64,000 nucleotides of DNA, taken from Rhizobium sp. AQ_MP (GTDB taxonomy: Bacteria > Pseudomonadota > Alphaproteobacteria > Rhizobiales > Rhizobiaceae). Shown here in pieces: positions 34,555 to 46,254 of this stretch (position 1 is the first letter of the stretch; the number at the start of each line of letters is the position of its first letter). The position numbers and the translations under genes are program-made. The DNA is taken from assembly GCF_014237835.1 (NCBI RefSeq), contig NZ_JACJVI010000004.1, forward strand, positions 62,001-126,000. Reading direction: 5' to 3'. Below the pieces are notes generated by a model. That model was not told the DNA's origin and did no database searches. It worked only from the letters and a program-made list of their open reading frames with translations.

Positions 34555-35076
34555 ATGAACGATTACCTCTTCGTACTGAAGTATCGACTTCCTCCTGATC
34601 TAGAGGTTGGCGCGGTCGTCGAAAGGCTCGGAGCAGCCGGCTGTACCGATGCACTTGTCGGCATCGGGATCGCGGGACGGCTCGCGCTTGAATTCGATCG
34701 AACTGCAGCCAATGCATTCGACGCCATCATCAGCGCGATCACGGATGTTCAGGACGCCTTGCCCCATGCCGAACTCATCGAAGTGGGCCCCGATCTCGTC
34801 GGTCTGAGCGACATCGCCGATTTCGTTGCCGTAAGCCGCCAGAATATCCGCAAGCTGATGGTCGGCAACCCAGCGGCGCCTCTCCCGGTCCATGACGGTA
34901 CGACGACACTCTGGCCCCTGGCGGAGGTTCTGGATTGGTTGTTTGCAGAGAAGGGCTACCCGCCACAGCCCGTATTGCGCGAAACGGCAATGGCAGCGCG
35001 GAGCGTGAATATGGACCGTCAAAGGCTTCGTTATGACGTACTGAAGCGGGTCGACCTGCAGCCCGCAGCAGGCTGA
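34555..35076 (+). CDS. HTH protein with N-terminal alpha/beta domain (candidate antitoxin)
   Basis: 173 residues from ATG 34555 (AAGGG upstream). Residues 1-85 form an alpha/beta domain (YLFVLKYRLPPDLEVGAVVERLGAAGCTDALVGIGIAGRLALEF). Residues ~88-140 are an excisionase/MerR-like winged helix: LVGLSDIADFVAVSRQNIRKLMVG, then a strand pair and LWPLAEVLDWLFAEKGY. It probably binds the 32-base palindrome upstream and neutralises or partners the small HicA-like protein. It ends 5 bases from the convergent rnhA stop. No characterised family was recognised. Confidence 0.68.
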   Translation: MNDYLFVLKYRLPPDLEVGAVVERLGAAGCTDALVGIGIAGRLALEFDRTAANAFDAIISAITDVQDALPHAELIEVGPDLVGLSDIADFVAVSRQNIRKLMVGNPAAPLPVHDGTTTLWPLAEVLDWLFAEKGYPPQPVLRETAMAARSVNMDRQRLRYDVLKRVDLQPAAG

Positions 35077-35081
35077 CTGCT

Positions 35082-35552
35082 TTACTTCACCATCAGCGAC
35101 TTCGGAAAACCGCCGGTCTTCTTGAAGGGCTCCATGCCCTTGCGGGCGAGTTCGTCGGCGCGTTCGTTTTCCGGATGGCCGGCATGGCCCTTGACCCAGT
35201 GCCACTTGACCTTGTGGCGCTGGTTGGCGGCGTCGAGCGCCTGCCAGAGCTCACCGTTTTTCACAGGCTTCTTGTCGGCGGTCTTCCAGCCGTTCTTCTT
35301 CCAGCCGAAGATCCACTTGGAGATGCCGTCCATCACATATTTGCTGTCCGTGTAGAGGTCCACCTCGCAGGCATCCTTCAGCGCGTTGAGCGCCGTGATC
35401 GTGGCGAGCAGTTCCATGCGGTTGTTGGTCGTGTCGGCCTCGCCACCGGAAAGCTCCTTCTCGACCTCGCCGTAGCGCAGCACGGCGCCCCAGCCACCGG
35501 GGCCGGGATTGCCGGAGCAGGCGCCATCTGTGTAGATCTCGACATGTTTCAT
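35082..35552 (-). CDS. rnhA: Ribonuclease HI
   Basis: 156 residues. It cleaves RNA in RNA-DNA hybrids. [17 protein letters not shown] with Asp9, [13 protein letters not shown] with the catalytic Glu, LYTDSKYV with the third acid, and [18 protein letters not shown] with the loop His and last Asp are all present. The start overlaps the thrB stop by 4 bases, as in other rhizobia. Confidence 0.97.
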   Translation of the reverse strand: MKHVEIYTDGACSGNPGPGGWGAVLRYGEVEKELSGGEADTTNNRMELLATITALNALKDACEVDLYTDSKYVMDGISKWIFGWKKNGWKTADKKPVKNGELWQALDAANQRHKVKWHWVKGHAGHPENERADELARKGMEPFKKTGGFPKSLMVK

Positions 35553-36514
35553 GCGATCAGTCCGTATTCGGAGGCATTGGTGACCGCGCGGTGGAAGCGC
35601 AGTTTTTTCAGATATTCGAGCGGGTCCTTCTTCACCACAAGCGCGCCGGCCGGCGTCGTCAGCCAGTCGTAGAGGCGGGTGAGGAAGAAGCGCAGCGCGG
35701 AGCCTCGGCAGAGGATCGGCAGGGCCTCGATCTCGGCGGCCGAGAGCGGGCGCACGGACTGGTAGCCTTCGATCATCGCCTTGCCCTTGGTGATGTTGTA
35801 GGCACCGTCCTTCTCAAAGCACCACGAGTTCAGGCAGATCGAGAGGTCGTAGACCAGCAGGTCATTGCAGGCGAAGTAGAAGTCGATCAGGCCCGACAAG
35901 TTGTCGCCAAGAAAGAAGACATTGTCCGGGAACAGGTCGGCATGGATGACGCCCGCGGGCAGATCCTTCGGCCAGTGGGTGGCGAGGAAATCCAGTTCCG
36001 CACCGATCTCCGCTTCGAGCCCCTCCTCCACCTCGTCGGCGCGCGCCTCTGACTTTGCCCAGAGCATCTGCCAGCCTTCCAGCGACAGCGCATTCGGGCG
36101 CGTCAGCTCGAAGCCTTCGCCGGCAATGTGCATCCTGGCGAGTGCTGCCCCCACTTCGCGGCAGTGCTGCGCCTCCGGCTTTCTCAGCCACATGCCCTCC
36201 AGGAAGGAGATGAGCGCTGCCGGCCGGCCGGAGAGCTCGCCGAGCAATTCGCCATCCCTGCGCGGCAGGGGCAGCGGGCAGTTCAGACCACGTTCGGAGA
36301 GGTGATGCATCAGGCCGAGGAAAAACGGCAGGTCGGACTTCTCGACGCGCTTTTCGTAGAGCGTCAGGATCAGAGGTGATTTCGAGGTGTGGAGCAGAAA
36401 GTTGGAGTTTTCCACGCCCTCGGCGATGCCCTTGTAGGACAGCAACTCTCCGGCGTCATATTGCGCGAGAAAGGCCTTGAGGTCGATTTCGTTGATATCG
36501 GTATAGACTGCCAC
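35549..36514 (-). CDS. thrB: Homoserine kinase (aminoglycoside-phosphotransferase fold)
   Basis: 321 residues, the ThrB form of alphaproteobacteria rather than the GHMP type. It phosphorylates homoserine to give the ThrC substrate. [41 protein letters not shown] opens the kinase; [31 protein letters not shown] has the catalytic Asp and metal-binding residues. Followed by rnhA with a 4-base overlap; a ParDE module separates it from ispH. Confidence 0.95.
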   Translation of the reverse strand: MAVYTDINEIDLKAFLAQYDAGELLSYKGIAEGVENSNFLLHTSKSPLILTLYEKRVEKSDLPFFLGLMHHLSERGLNCPLPLPRRDGELLGELSGRPAALISFLEGMWLRKPEAQHCREVGAALARMHIAGEGFELTRPNALSLEGWQMLWAKSEARADEVEEGLEAEIGAELDFLATHWPKDLPAGVIHADLFPDNVFFLGDNLSGLIDFYFACNDLLVYDLSICLNSWCFEKDGAYNITKGKAMIEGYQSVRPLSAAEIEALPILCRGSALRFFLTRLYDWLTTPAGALVVKKDPLEYLKKLRFHRAVTNASEYGLIA

Positions 36515-36721
36515 AGCGCTCAGGTTCCGTGCCGCTTGAAGATCGACCGAGTCCTATAACGGGCGGACGGACAGTGCCAGCCCCGCAGCGACACGGGGCA
36601 CAGGAAATGGGACGGTGATGACCCACTGCGATTGCTAAGCTCGACGAGCCCTCAGCGCCTTTGTTGCGCCTCTTACGGGAATACAGTAAGTTCTGGGTTC
36701 TGAGCGGCGTATGAGGAGATC

Positions 36722-36967
36722 ATGAGCGGTACAACGAGCATCAATCTCGGAGATCACTTCACCGCATTGCTCGAGAAGTTGACGACTAGCGGTCGATATG
36801 GATCAGCAAGTGAGGCCGTCCGCGCTGGCCTTCGGCTTCTTGAGGCGGAAGAGCTAAAAGTCGAAGCACTGCTGAACGCCCTGGATGAGGGTGAGCAAAG
36901 CGGCGAGAGCGCACGGACCCTTGATGAAATCATTGGGGAGGCGAAAGCGCGGCAGCATGCAGGCTAG
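36722..36967 (+). CDS. ParD-family antitoxin (ribbon-helix-helix)
   Basis: 81 residues with GAGGAG upstream. TTSINLGDHFTALLEKLTTSGRYGSASEAVRAGLRLLEAEELKVEAL is the ParD DNA-binding half; the tail (DEGEQSGESARTLDEIIGEAKAR) binds the toxin. It overlaps the ParE gene by 11 bases and is on the strand opposite to ispH and thrB. Confidence 0.92.
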   Translation: MSGTTSINLGDHFTALLEKLTTSGRYGSASEAVRAGLRLLEAEELKVEALLNALDEGEQSGESARTLDEIIGEAKARQHAG

Positions 36968-37256
36968 CTATGCCCTTTCGCGTGCCGCAGACCGAGACAT
37001 CCTAACCCTGCTTGTAAGCAGCATCGACACGTTCGGTGCATTTCAGACTGATGTCTATATCAATGGGCTCCGCGATATTTTCGCCATGCTCGCAACGCAT
37101 CCGGGATCAGGCGTGGCCTTTATCCATCCGCGAACTCATCGAACCTACCGCCGGTTCCACCATGGCAGTCATGTGATCTATTATCGCCAGCGCGCTACCG
37201 ACATTCTGATTGTCCGCGTTCTACATGCCAGGATGCTGCCCGAAAAGCACCTGTGA
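36957..37256 (+). CDS. ParE-family toxin
   Basis: 99 residues from ATG 36957. YALSRAADRDILTLLVSSIDTFGAFQTDVYINGLRDIFAMLATHPGSG, then THRTYRRFHHGSHVIYYRQRATDILIVRVLHARMLPEKHL, is an intact ParE, including the C-terminal IVRVLH strand and terminal basic residues. It poisons DNA gyrase in studied relatives. Its stop lies 7 bases from the convergent ispH stop. Confidence 0.92.
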   Translation: MQASYALSRAADRDILTLLVSSIDTFGAFQTDVYINGLRDIFAMLATHPGSGVAFIHPRTHRTYRRFHHGSHVIYYRQRATDILIVRVLHARMLPEKHL

Positions 37257-37263
37257 ACACACC

Positions 37264-38268
37264 TCACCCATTCACCCAGGCCATGTCCTCCCGGGTGAGC
37301 TCCACATCGCGCAGTTCGCGATTGACGAGGAAATGCTCGTTCTCTTCCGCGGTGATGGCGAGTTCGACCTTTGCGTCGAAACGTTCGCGGAAGGCGTCGA
37401 TGATTTCGTCGACGATGACCTCAGGCGCCGATGCCCCGGCGGAAATGCCGAGGGTGCCGATCTCACCGATTTCGGCCCAGTCAATCTCGGAGGCGCGCTG
37501 GACCAGCATCGAACGGGTAGCCCCTGCCCTCAAGGCGACTTCGACGAGGCGCTTGGAATTGGAAGAATTCGGTGCGCCGACGACGATGAAGAGATCGCAG
37601 CCGGGGGCGGCCTGCTTGACGGCCTCCTGGCGGTTGGTCGTCGCGTAGCAGATGCTGTCGGCCGAAGGGGCCGTCAGATTGGGGAAGCGCTCCATAAGAC
37701 GCGCGATCACGCCTGCCGTGTCGTCGACGGAAAGCGTCGTTTGGGTCACATAGCCAAGATTGTCGGGATCAGCAGGCTGGTAGGCGTCGGCATCCTCGAT
37801 CGTTTCGATCAGTGAGACGCTTCCAGGCGGCAGCTGGCCCATGGTGCCGATCACTTCCGGATGGCCTTCGTGACCGATCAGAATGACATGGCGGCCAAGG
37901 CGCTGGTGACGCATGGCCTGCTTGTGGACCTTGGAGACCAGCGGACAGGTGGCGTCGAGATAGAAGAGGTTGCGGCTTGTCGCATCCTCCGGCACCGATT
38001 TCGGCACGCCATGGGCCGAGAAGACGACCGGCTGCAGGCGATGCTCGGCAGGGATTTCGTCGAGCTCCTCGACGAAGATCGCACCCTTGGCTTCCAGCCC
38101 TTCAACCACATACCTATTGTGGACGATCTCGTGGCGGACATAGACCGGCGCCCCGTAACGCTTCAAGGCGAGTACGACGATCTGGATCGCGCGATCGACG
38201 CCGGCGCAGAAGCCGCGCGGGCCGCAAAGCCTGATCGTCAGAGGGGGGCGGTTCATGTGCATGTTCAT
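37264..38268 (-). CDS. ispH: 4-Hydroxy-3-methylbut-2-enyl diphosphate reductase
   Basis: 334 residues from ATG 38268 (ATG 38262 and 38256 also in frame). Last step of the MEP isoprenoid pathway, giving IPP and DMAPP. Three Fe-S Cys are visible: [26 protein letters not shown] and [10 protein letters not shown]; also [14 protein letters not shown] and [14 protein letters not shown] for substrate. Start lies within the end of the DUF1304 gene. In most rhizobia thrB follows directly; here a ParDE module intervenes. Confidence 0.97.
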   Translation of the reverse strand: MNMHMNRPPLTIRLCGPRGFCAGVDRAIQIVVLALKRYGAPVYVRHEIVHNRYVVEGLEAKGAIFVEELDEIPAEHRLQPVVFSAHGVPKSVPEDATSRNLFYLDATCPLVSKVHKQAMRHQRLGRHVILIGHEGHPEVIGTMGQLPPGSVSLIETIEDADAYQPADPDNLGYVTQTTLSVDDTAGVIARLMERFPNLTAPSADSICYATTNRQEAVKQAAPGCDLFIVVGAPNSSNSKRLVEVALRAGATRSMLVQRASEIDWAEIGEIGTLGISAGASAPEVIVDEIIDAFRERFDAKVELAITAEENEHFLVNRELRDVELTREDMAWVNG

Positions 38269-38272
38269 CGGG

Positions 38273-38638
38273 TCAACCGGCAATCAGGACAGCGAGAATG
38301 GCGAGTGCGGCGGGAAGAGCCTGGATGACGAAGATCGTCCTTGAGGCCGTCGCACCTCCATATAGGCCCGCGACCAGCACGCAGCCAAGGAAAAACAACT
38401 GAATTTGAAAACCGAAGGCGAGATCGGGCTGCAGAAGACCCCAGATCAGGCCGGCAGCGAGGAAGCCGTTGTAGAGGCCCTGATTGGCCGCCATGACCTT
38501 GGTCGCTTCGGCCTGTTCGGGCTTCAAACCGAAGGCACGGCGGCCGGTCGGCGTTGTCCAGAGAAACATCTCGAGGACGAGAATGTAGATATGTTCGAGC
38601 GCGACCAGCGCCACCAGTGTTGCAGCGACGTAAGACAT
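38273..38638 (-). CDS. DUF1304 membrane protein
   Basis: 121 residues, four TM helices. [28 protein letters not shown] and [18 protein letters not shown] are the family marks. Function unknown. It sits between the SURF1 gene and ispH on the same strand, and is likely co-transcribed with ispH. Confidence 0.9.
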   Translation of the reverse strand: MSYVAATLVALVALEHIYILVLEMFLWTTPTGRRAFGLKPEQAEATKVMAANQGLYNGFLAAGLIWGLLQPDLAFGFQIQLFFLGCVLVAGLYGGATASRTIFVIQALPAALAILAVLIAG

Positions 38639-38709
38639 GCAATCCCCCTTCAGGAGCGGCCGATTCAGACCGCAGGTCGAGCGTGTTTAGACCAAAAGAG
38701 GGTCAGGGA

Positions 38710-39468
38710 CTATCGGGATCTGCGCTTGAAGAGACCCGCCACCGTCACGGCCACAAGGGCGATGGCCAGGCCGTACCAGGTGATGGCGTATTGCATGTGG
38801 TTGTTGGGAAGGTCGATCTGGGTCACGCCGCCCTTCGGGAGCCCTCCAGCCACCGGCGCTGCGTCGGCATCCAGGAAGAAAGGCAGGACGCGATCGATGG
38901 GAAGATCGACCGAGGCCGCCATGCGCGTCAGATCCTTCCAATAGAAGATGTTCGCCGCTTCGTCATTGTCGGGCACGAGTGAGGACGGCTTTTCTGCCAG
39001 TTTCGCGCGGGCGAGACCGGTGACGGTCTGCATGCCCTCGACCTGGCCTTCGCTGCGGCTTAGCGGATCCTTGCGGTCGTAGGGCACGAAGCCCCGGTTC
39101 ACGAAGAGATAACGGCCATCGGCGAGTTCGAGCGGCGTGTAGAGATAAAATCCCGATTGTCCCTGGAAGGTGGCGAGGAAGTGGCGCTCCTTGTCATGGA
39201 GATAGCGCCCCGCGCTGCTCGCATGGCGGTAATCGATCGGCTCGCCCGCCGCCAGCTGTCGCTCCACCTCCGCGATGCTGATCGCGGCTGCGGTGCTGCG
39301 AGCCTGGATATCGGCGAGAAGAGTTTCCTTCCAATGCAGTCGGTTGACCTGCCAGGTGCCGAGCGAGAGGAGGATGATAAGCGCCGCCGGCACCAGGATC
39401 GTCGCCAGCCAGAAGCGCCAAGTGCCGCGGCCGGCGTCCTTGCCCTGCCCCATCCGCCTGTCAGCCAC
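38710..39468 (-). CDS. SURF1 family cytochrome oxidase assembly protein
   Basis: 252 residues with a TM helix near each end and a periplasmic domain. LGTWQVNRLHWKETLLADIQAR, RYLFVNRGFVP and NNHMQYAITWYGLAIALVAV are the SURF1 signatures. It helps insert haem a into subunit I of aa3 oxidase. It overlaps the DUF983 gene by 8 bases and closes the cta gene set. Confidence 0.95.
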   Translation of the reverse strand: MADRRMGQGKDAGRGTWRFWLATILVPAALIILLSLGTWQVNRLHWKETLLADIQARSTAAAISIAEVERQLAAGEPIDYRHASSAGRYLHDKERHFLATFQGQSGFYLYTPLELADGRYLFVNRGFVPYDRKDPLSRSEGQVEGMQTVTGLARAKLAEKPSSLVPDNDEAANIFYWKDLTRMAASVDLPIDRVLPFFLDADAAPVAGGLPKGGVTQIDLPNNHMQYAITWYGLAIALVAVTVAGLFKRRSR

Positions 39469-39844
39469 GGTCTATCACTCCCTGCGAGGCATTGTGCTTG
39501 TATTGGAGCGCGATCAGCAGCGCTTTCAAAAAGCGCATCAGCCAAAGCGTCAGTGCCACACCGAGCGGGGCGAAGACGAGGATGTGGAGCCATACGGAGG
39601 GTTGATAGGTCAACTCCACCCAGACGGCGAAACCCACCACGAGCAGATCCGCCAGAAGAATGACAAAGATCGCGGGGCCGTCGCCCGCATCGATCCAGGA
39701 GAGATCCAGGCCGCAGGCATTGCAGCGTGTCTTGGGCTTCAGCAGTCCATCGAAGAGTTTGCCGGTACCGCATCGCGGGCAGGAGGCTGTCAGCGCTGCC
39801 TTGACCGGTTCCACCGGCGGGAATTTTGCCTTGTCGTCGGTCAT
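39461..39844 (-). CDS. DUF983 membrane protein of the oxidase cluster
   Basis: 127 residues from ATG 39844. A zinc-ribbon-like start, SCPRCGTGKLFDGLLKPKTRCNACGLDLSWIDAGDGPA, precedes two TM helices. DUF983 proteins lie in aa3 oxidase clusters of alphaproteobacteria and are thought to help assembly; the biochemical role is open. Confidence 0.92.
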   Translation of the reverse strand: MTDDKAKFPPVEPVKAALTASCPRCGTGKLFDGLLKPKTRCNACGLDLSWIDAGDGPAIFVILLADLLVVGFAVWVELTYQPSVWLHILVFAPLGVALTLWLMRFLKALLIALQYKHNASQGVIDRG

Positions 39845-39985
39845 CTGACTCTCCTCGCTGCTCAGTTGCTGTCCCTCGCCAACCCATAGAGCACCGGAGC
39901 GTTCCCTCCCAGTGCCGGATCGTCGCATGAGGCCGAAAGCACGAAGGGCGGCTTGCGCCGCCCTTCTGAAATCGTATCACCCGGA

Positions 39986-40861
39986 TCAGTGGGCGAGCGG
40001 TGCGCCCCAATCGCCCCAGATGTAGATGGCGAAGAAGAGGAACAGCCAGACCACGTCGACGAAGTGCCAGTACCAAGCAGCCGCTTCGAAGCCGAAATGC
40101 TGCTTCGGGGTAAAGTGGCCGGCAAGCGCACGGAACAGGCAGACGATCAGGAAGATCGTGCCGACCAGAACGTGGAAGCCGTGGAAGCCGGTCGCCATGA
40201 AGAAGGTCGCGCCGTAGATCGAATTCTTGAAGTCGAACGGCGAGTGGATGTACTCGTAGGCCTGCACGAAGGAGAACAGGATGCCGAGCAACACGGTCAG
40301 CACGAGGCCATAGACGAGGCCCTTGCGGTCATTGTGCAGCATGGCATGGTGCGCCCAGGTCACGCAGGTGCCGGACAGCAGCAGGATGACGGTGTTGTAG
40401 AGCGGCAGGTGCCAGGGATCGACGACCTCGATGCCAACAGGCGGCCACTGGCCACCGGTGAATTCGACGCGGCTGGCCTGGATCGCTTCATTGGCGAAGA
40501 GGCTGGCGTCGAAGAAGGCCCAGAACCAGGCAACGAAGAACATCACTTCGGAAGCGATGAACATGATCATGCCGTAGCGAAGATGCAGCGAGACGACGCG
40601 GGTGTGATGACCGTCGTGCGCTTCCTTGATGGTGTCGGCCCACCAGGCGAACATCGTGAAGAGCACGATCGCCAGACCGATGAAGAAGAGCCACGGATTG
40701 GCAAAGTCAACGCCGAACAGGTTCAGCGAGCCGCCGTTCAGGTAGCGCATGTAGCCAACGCCACCAAAGGTGAGGACGAAGGCGCCGATCGAGGCCAGAA
40801 GCGGCCAGGGGCTCGGATCGATGATGTGGTAGTCGTGGTTCTTCTGGTGCGCTTCGGCCAT
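39986..40861 (-). CDS. ctaE: Cytochrome c oxidase subunit III
   Basis: 291 residues with seven TM helices. YHIIDPSPWPLLASIGAF, SEVMFFVAWFWAFF (conserved Glu), GTCVTWAHHAML and GFHGFHVLVGTIFL are the COX3 signatures. It stabilises subunit I and proton uptake in the aa3 oxidase. Length is normal. Confidence 0.97.
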   Translation of the reverse strand: MAEAHQKNHDYHIIDPSPWPLLASIGAFVLTFGGVGYMRYLNGGSLNLFGVDFANPWLFFIGLAIVLFTMFAWWADTIKEAHDGHHTRVVSLHLRYGMIMFIASEVMFFVAWFWAFFDASLFANEAIQASRVEFTGGQWPPVGIEVVDPWHLPLYNTVILLLSGTCVTWAHHAMLHNDRKGLVYGLVLTVLLGILFSFVQAYEYIHSPFDFKNSIYGATFFMATGFHGFHVLVGTIFLIVCLFRALAGHFTPKQHFGFEAAAWYWHFVDVVWLFLFFAIYIWGDWGAPLAH

Positions 40862-40916
40862 TTCAGCAATCCCCGAATGTCAATTTCATTACGAGTTCCG
40901 GCGAACCGGAGCCCTC

Positions 40917-41525
40917 TCACAGTTTCGGCTGTTCCTTGCCTTCCTCGACCGCCAGAGCGGCCACCGGCTTCTGATCATTGCGCGGGTAGAAGGTGTAGGA
41001 CAGGGTAATCGTGCCGATGCCCTTTGTCTCCTCCGAGTCTACGATGGAGGGATCAACAAAGAACACGACCGGCATTTCGAGCGTCTCGCCGGGCTGCAAC
41101 GTGGTCTCGGTGAAGCAGAAGCACTGGACCTTGTTGAAGTATGCACCAGCCTCGAGAGGCGTGACGTTGAATATGGCCTCGCCGGTCACAGGATGCGGCG
41201 AGTTGTTGGTGGCGGTATAGGTCACCTGTACCGTCTCGCCGATCTTCGGCGTGACCTTCTTGTCCACCGACTTGAAGTCCCAGTTCAGGCCGGGCGCCGA
41301 ATTGGCGTCGAAGGTGACGTTGATCGTGCGATCGAGCACAACATCCGACATCTGATCGACACGCTGGGTGGTGCCGCCGAAACCGGTGACCTGGCAGAAC
41401 AGCTGGTAAAGCGGCACGGCTGCATAGGCCATGCCGACCATGGAACCGACGAAGACGACGCAAGCGGCCGCCACGCCGACATTGCGGCGGTTCGATACCT
41501 TTGTGTTGTCGTGCGATACAGTCAC
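40917..41525 (-). CDS. ctaG: Cytochrome c oxidase assembly protein CtaG/Cox11
   Basis: 202 residues: a short cytoplasmic start, one TM helix (~18-38) and a periplasmic Ig-like domain. [15 protein letters not shown] carries the Cu(I) Cys pair that delivers the CuB ion to subunit I. It lies 13 bases after the small membrane gene and 55 bases before ctaE. Confidence 0.97.
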   Translation of the reverse strand: MTVSHDNTKVSNRRNVGVAAACVVFVGSMVGMAYAAVPLYQLFCQVTGFGGTTQRVDQMSDVVLDRTINVTFDANSAPGLNWDFKSVDKKVTPKIGETVQVTYTATNNSPHPVTGEAIFNVTPLEAGAYFNKVQCFCFTETTLQPGETLEMPVVFFVDPSIVDSEETKGIGTITLSYTFYPRNDQKPVAALAVEEGKEQPKL

Positions 41526-41538
41526 GGTACGAGCCTCG

Positions 41539-41673
41539 TTAACCCACGTTGCCGATCTTAATGATGGTAATGACGTAGAAAATGATCACCAGCGCTGCCA
41601 GGACCACGCCAAGGGCGATGTTGCGGCCTCTGCGCGACTTCTTCTGCTTTTCGTTCAGCTCGACGGTCTCCAT
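41539..41673 (-). CDS. 44-residue single-helix membrane protein in the oxidase operon (CoxF-like)
   Basis: ATG 41673 shares its last base with the ctaB stop (TGATG) and TAA is at 41541-41539. The protein has an acidic/basic start ([18 protein letters not shown]) and one TM helix ([20 protein letters not shown]). Positive residues before the helix put the N-terminus inside. A small gene is known at this place in rhizobial cta clusters and has been called coxF; it may be a small oxidase subunit or assembly helper. Too short for usual ORF cut-offs but supported by position, coupling and composition. Confidence 0.85.
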   Translation of the reverse strand: METVELNEKQKKSRRGRNIALGVVLAALVIIFYVITIIKIGNVG

Positions 41674-42629
41674 CAGACAGCACCCCCGAGCATGACCGCC
41701 AGCGGCGCGACATAGAAGTCGATCATCAGGGCCGAGAAGATGGCGAAGAGATAGAAGATCGAATAGGCAAACAGCTTCTTTGCCGGAACCATCTTCTCAT
41801 CGCCGTCGGCCATGCGCCAGACGGCGATGGAACAGTGGACGAAGACGGCGCCAAGGAGCGCGGCGACGATCCCGTAGCCGACCGAGGACAGGCCGGTGAA
41901 TGTCGGCAATACGCCGGTCACGGCAGTCAGCACCGCATAAAGCGTGATCTGGCGCTTGGTCGAGGGAATGCCCGCGACATTCGGCATCATCGGCACGCCG
42001 ACATCGCCATAATCCTTCATCTTGAACAGTGCGAGCGCCCAGAAGTGCGCCGGGGTCCAAAGGAAGATGATCATGAACAGAATGAAGCTGTCGAGCGAGA
42101 CGCCGCCGGTGACACAGGCCCAGCCGACCATGGGCGGGAAGGCGCCGGCCGCACCGCCGATGACGATGTTCTGCGGGGTCGAGCGCTTCAGCCACATCGT
42201 GTAGACGACGGCATAGAAGAAGATGGTGAAGGCCAGCAGGCCAGCGGCAAACCAGTTGACCGCAAGACCCAGCACGCCGACGGAAAAGACCGAGAGAACC
42301 AGACCGAAGGCGAGTGCCTCCTGCGGCGTTACACGGCCGGCGGGGACAGGACGGGTCGCGGTTCGCGACATGATCGCGTCGATGTCGGCGTCATACCACA
42401 TGTTGAGCGCACCCGACGCACCGGCGCCGACGGCAATGCAGAGGATGGCGATAAAGCCGATGATCGGATTGATGTCGCCCGGCGCAAGGATAAGCCCGGC
42501 GAGCGCGGTGAAGACGACGAGCGACATGACCCGCGGCTTCAGGAGCGCGAAGAAATCGCGTGGGCCGGCTTCGGACAGGCGAACCTCGCCTTCGATGCCG
42601 AATACGTCGCGATTGTCGATGACCGTCAT
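41673..42629 (-). CDS. ctaB: Protohaem IX farnesyltransferase (haem O synthase)
   Basis: 318 residues, nine TM helices. It adds farnesyl to haem b for haem a synthesis. [24 protein letters not shown] is the prenyltransferase DxxxD region; [24 protein letters not shown] is the second conserved loop. It lies between ctaD and the small membrane gene. A haem A synthase (ctaA) is not in the window. Confidence 0.97.
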   Translation of the reverse strand: MTVIDNRDVFGIEGEVRLSEAGPRDFFALLKPRVMSLVVFTALAGLILAPGDINPIIGFIAILCIAVGAGASGALNMWYDADIDAIMSRTATRPVPAGRVTPQEALAFGLVLSVFSVGVLGLAVNWFAAGLLAFTIFFYAVVYTMWLKRSTPQNIVIGGAAGAFPPMVGWACVTGGVSLDSFILFMIIFLWTPAHFWALALFKMKDYGDVGVPMMPNVAGIPSTKRQITLYAVLTAVTGVLPTFTGLSSVGYGIVAALLGAVFVHCSIAVWRMADGDEKMVPAKKLFAYSIFYLFAIFSALMIDFYVAPLAVMLGGAV

Positions 42630-42719
42630 GCTTTCGGATTCCGTCTTTCGTTTGGCTTTTCGGGCGCCGCGATCCTGATGACCGCGGCGCCCGAGAGTGT
42701 GGCGCGGGTTGCGCGCTGC

Positions 42720-45286
<2,567 letters not shown>

Positions 45287-45308
45287 CACGGTTGGTCTCC
45301 CCAAGCGC

Positions 45309-45322
45309 TTGATCCACATCAA
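45309..45322. promoter_or_regulatory. FNR/FixK-type box upstream of ctaC
   Basis: TTGATCCACATCAA matches TTGAT-N4-ATCAA at all ten fixed bases. It is too near the start codon for activation, so repression of the aa3 oxidase genes under low oxygen is the likelier effect. If ctaC starts at 45319 or 45334 the site would be coding. Confidence 0.7.
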
Positions 45323-45612
45323 ATCAGAGCGCAAAAATCATGCTAGTGTCGCCGTTTCAAATCACAGATTGGCCGCAATCGCAATACGCTCAGGCGAATG
45401 GCGGTGCGGCATTTTTGCGCTTCATCAAATAGATGACCGCTCGATTCACAGTCTTTCGTCCGAAGCGACCGAAAAGGCTGCATGATTGCGCTCCCGCCTC
45501 GAAGCCACAGTCCCAATTATGCCGCAGTCCGCTTTAAAACAGCCATCAGGGCTTCCATTTGCGGACCCCCGCGACAAGAATGTCGTCAATGATTCGTTTT
45601 CCAGAGGTTTTC
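45323..45612. other. Divergent promoter region between ctaC and the IalB-like gene
   Basis: About 290 bases with no convincing gene or repeat apart from the FNR-type box at its left end. It should hold the cta promoter and the promoter of the IalB-like gene; no clear -35/-10 pair was found. Confidence 0.5.
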
Positions 45613-46143
45613 ATGGGTCTGCCTAGACTTGCCTGGTCGAGCCTGATCGCGAGCGCCGTATTGACGGCCGCACTCGCCACGCCGGCGCTGAGCCAGCAAC
45701 CCCAACAACAGCCGGGCTCGATCCGTTCCAACCACGGCGCCTGGTCTGTGATCTGCGACAAGCCAGCCGGCGCATCGGAAGAGCAATGCGCATTGATGCA
45801 GAACGTGATCGCCGAGGACAGACCTGAAGTCGGTCTGTCGGTCGTCGTCCTGAAGACCGCCGACCGCAAGTCTCGTATCCTTCGCATTCTGGCACCGCTC
45901 GGTGTGCTCCTCAAGGATGGGATGGAACTCTTTGTCGACGGCAACAACATTGGCCGCGCCTATTTCACCCGCTGCTTCTCGGAAGGCTGCTATGTCGAGG
46001 TCGAAATCGACGAAGAACTGATGAAGATCCTGCGCGTGGGCAAGGCTGCCGTGTTTGCGCTGCGGGAATCGGCGGATCAGGATCGTGTCGGCATTCCGAT
46101 CGAGCTGGCCGGCTTTGCCGAAGGCTATGACAAGCTGCCGTGA
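45613..46143 (+). CDS. Invasion-associated locus B (IalB) family protein
   Basis: 176 residues from ATG 45613 (GAGG upstream; ATG 45589 is longer). Signal peptide ending near ALSQQ. NHGAWSVICDKPAGASEEQCALMQNV is the family start with its two Cys, and TRCFSEGCYVEVEID the second Cys pair, so two periplasmic disulfides are likely. Found in many free-living rhizobia, where no link with invasion is known. A terminator follows. Confidence 0.88.
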   Translation: MGLPRLAWSSLIASAVLTAALATPALSQQPQQQPGSIRSNHGAWSVICDKPAGASEEQCALMQNVIAEDRPEVGLSVVVLKTADRKSRILRILAPLGVLLKDGMELFVDGNNIGRAYFTRCFSEGCYVEVEIDEELMKILRVGKAAVFALRESADQDRVGIPIELAGFAEGYDKLP

Positions 46144-46178
46144 GGCCGCAGTCGCCGGATCGTGATGACATTATAGAT

Positions 46179-46209
46179 AGGGGCAAGTCCGGCGGGCTTG
46201 CCCCTTTTT
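46179..46209 (+). terminator. Rho-independent terminator after the IalB-like gene
   Basis: AGGGGCAAG (46179-46187) pairs with CTTGCCCCT (46197-46205), a 9-base perfect stem with a 9-base loop, followed by TTTTT. Confidence 0.9.
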
Positions 46210-46254
46210 CGTTGCGCGCCTACATGCAGGAGGCGAGCGCCCAAGGAGACATGC

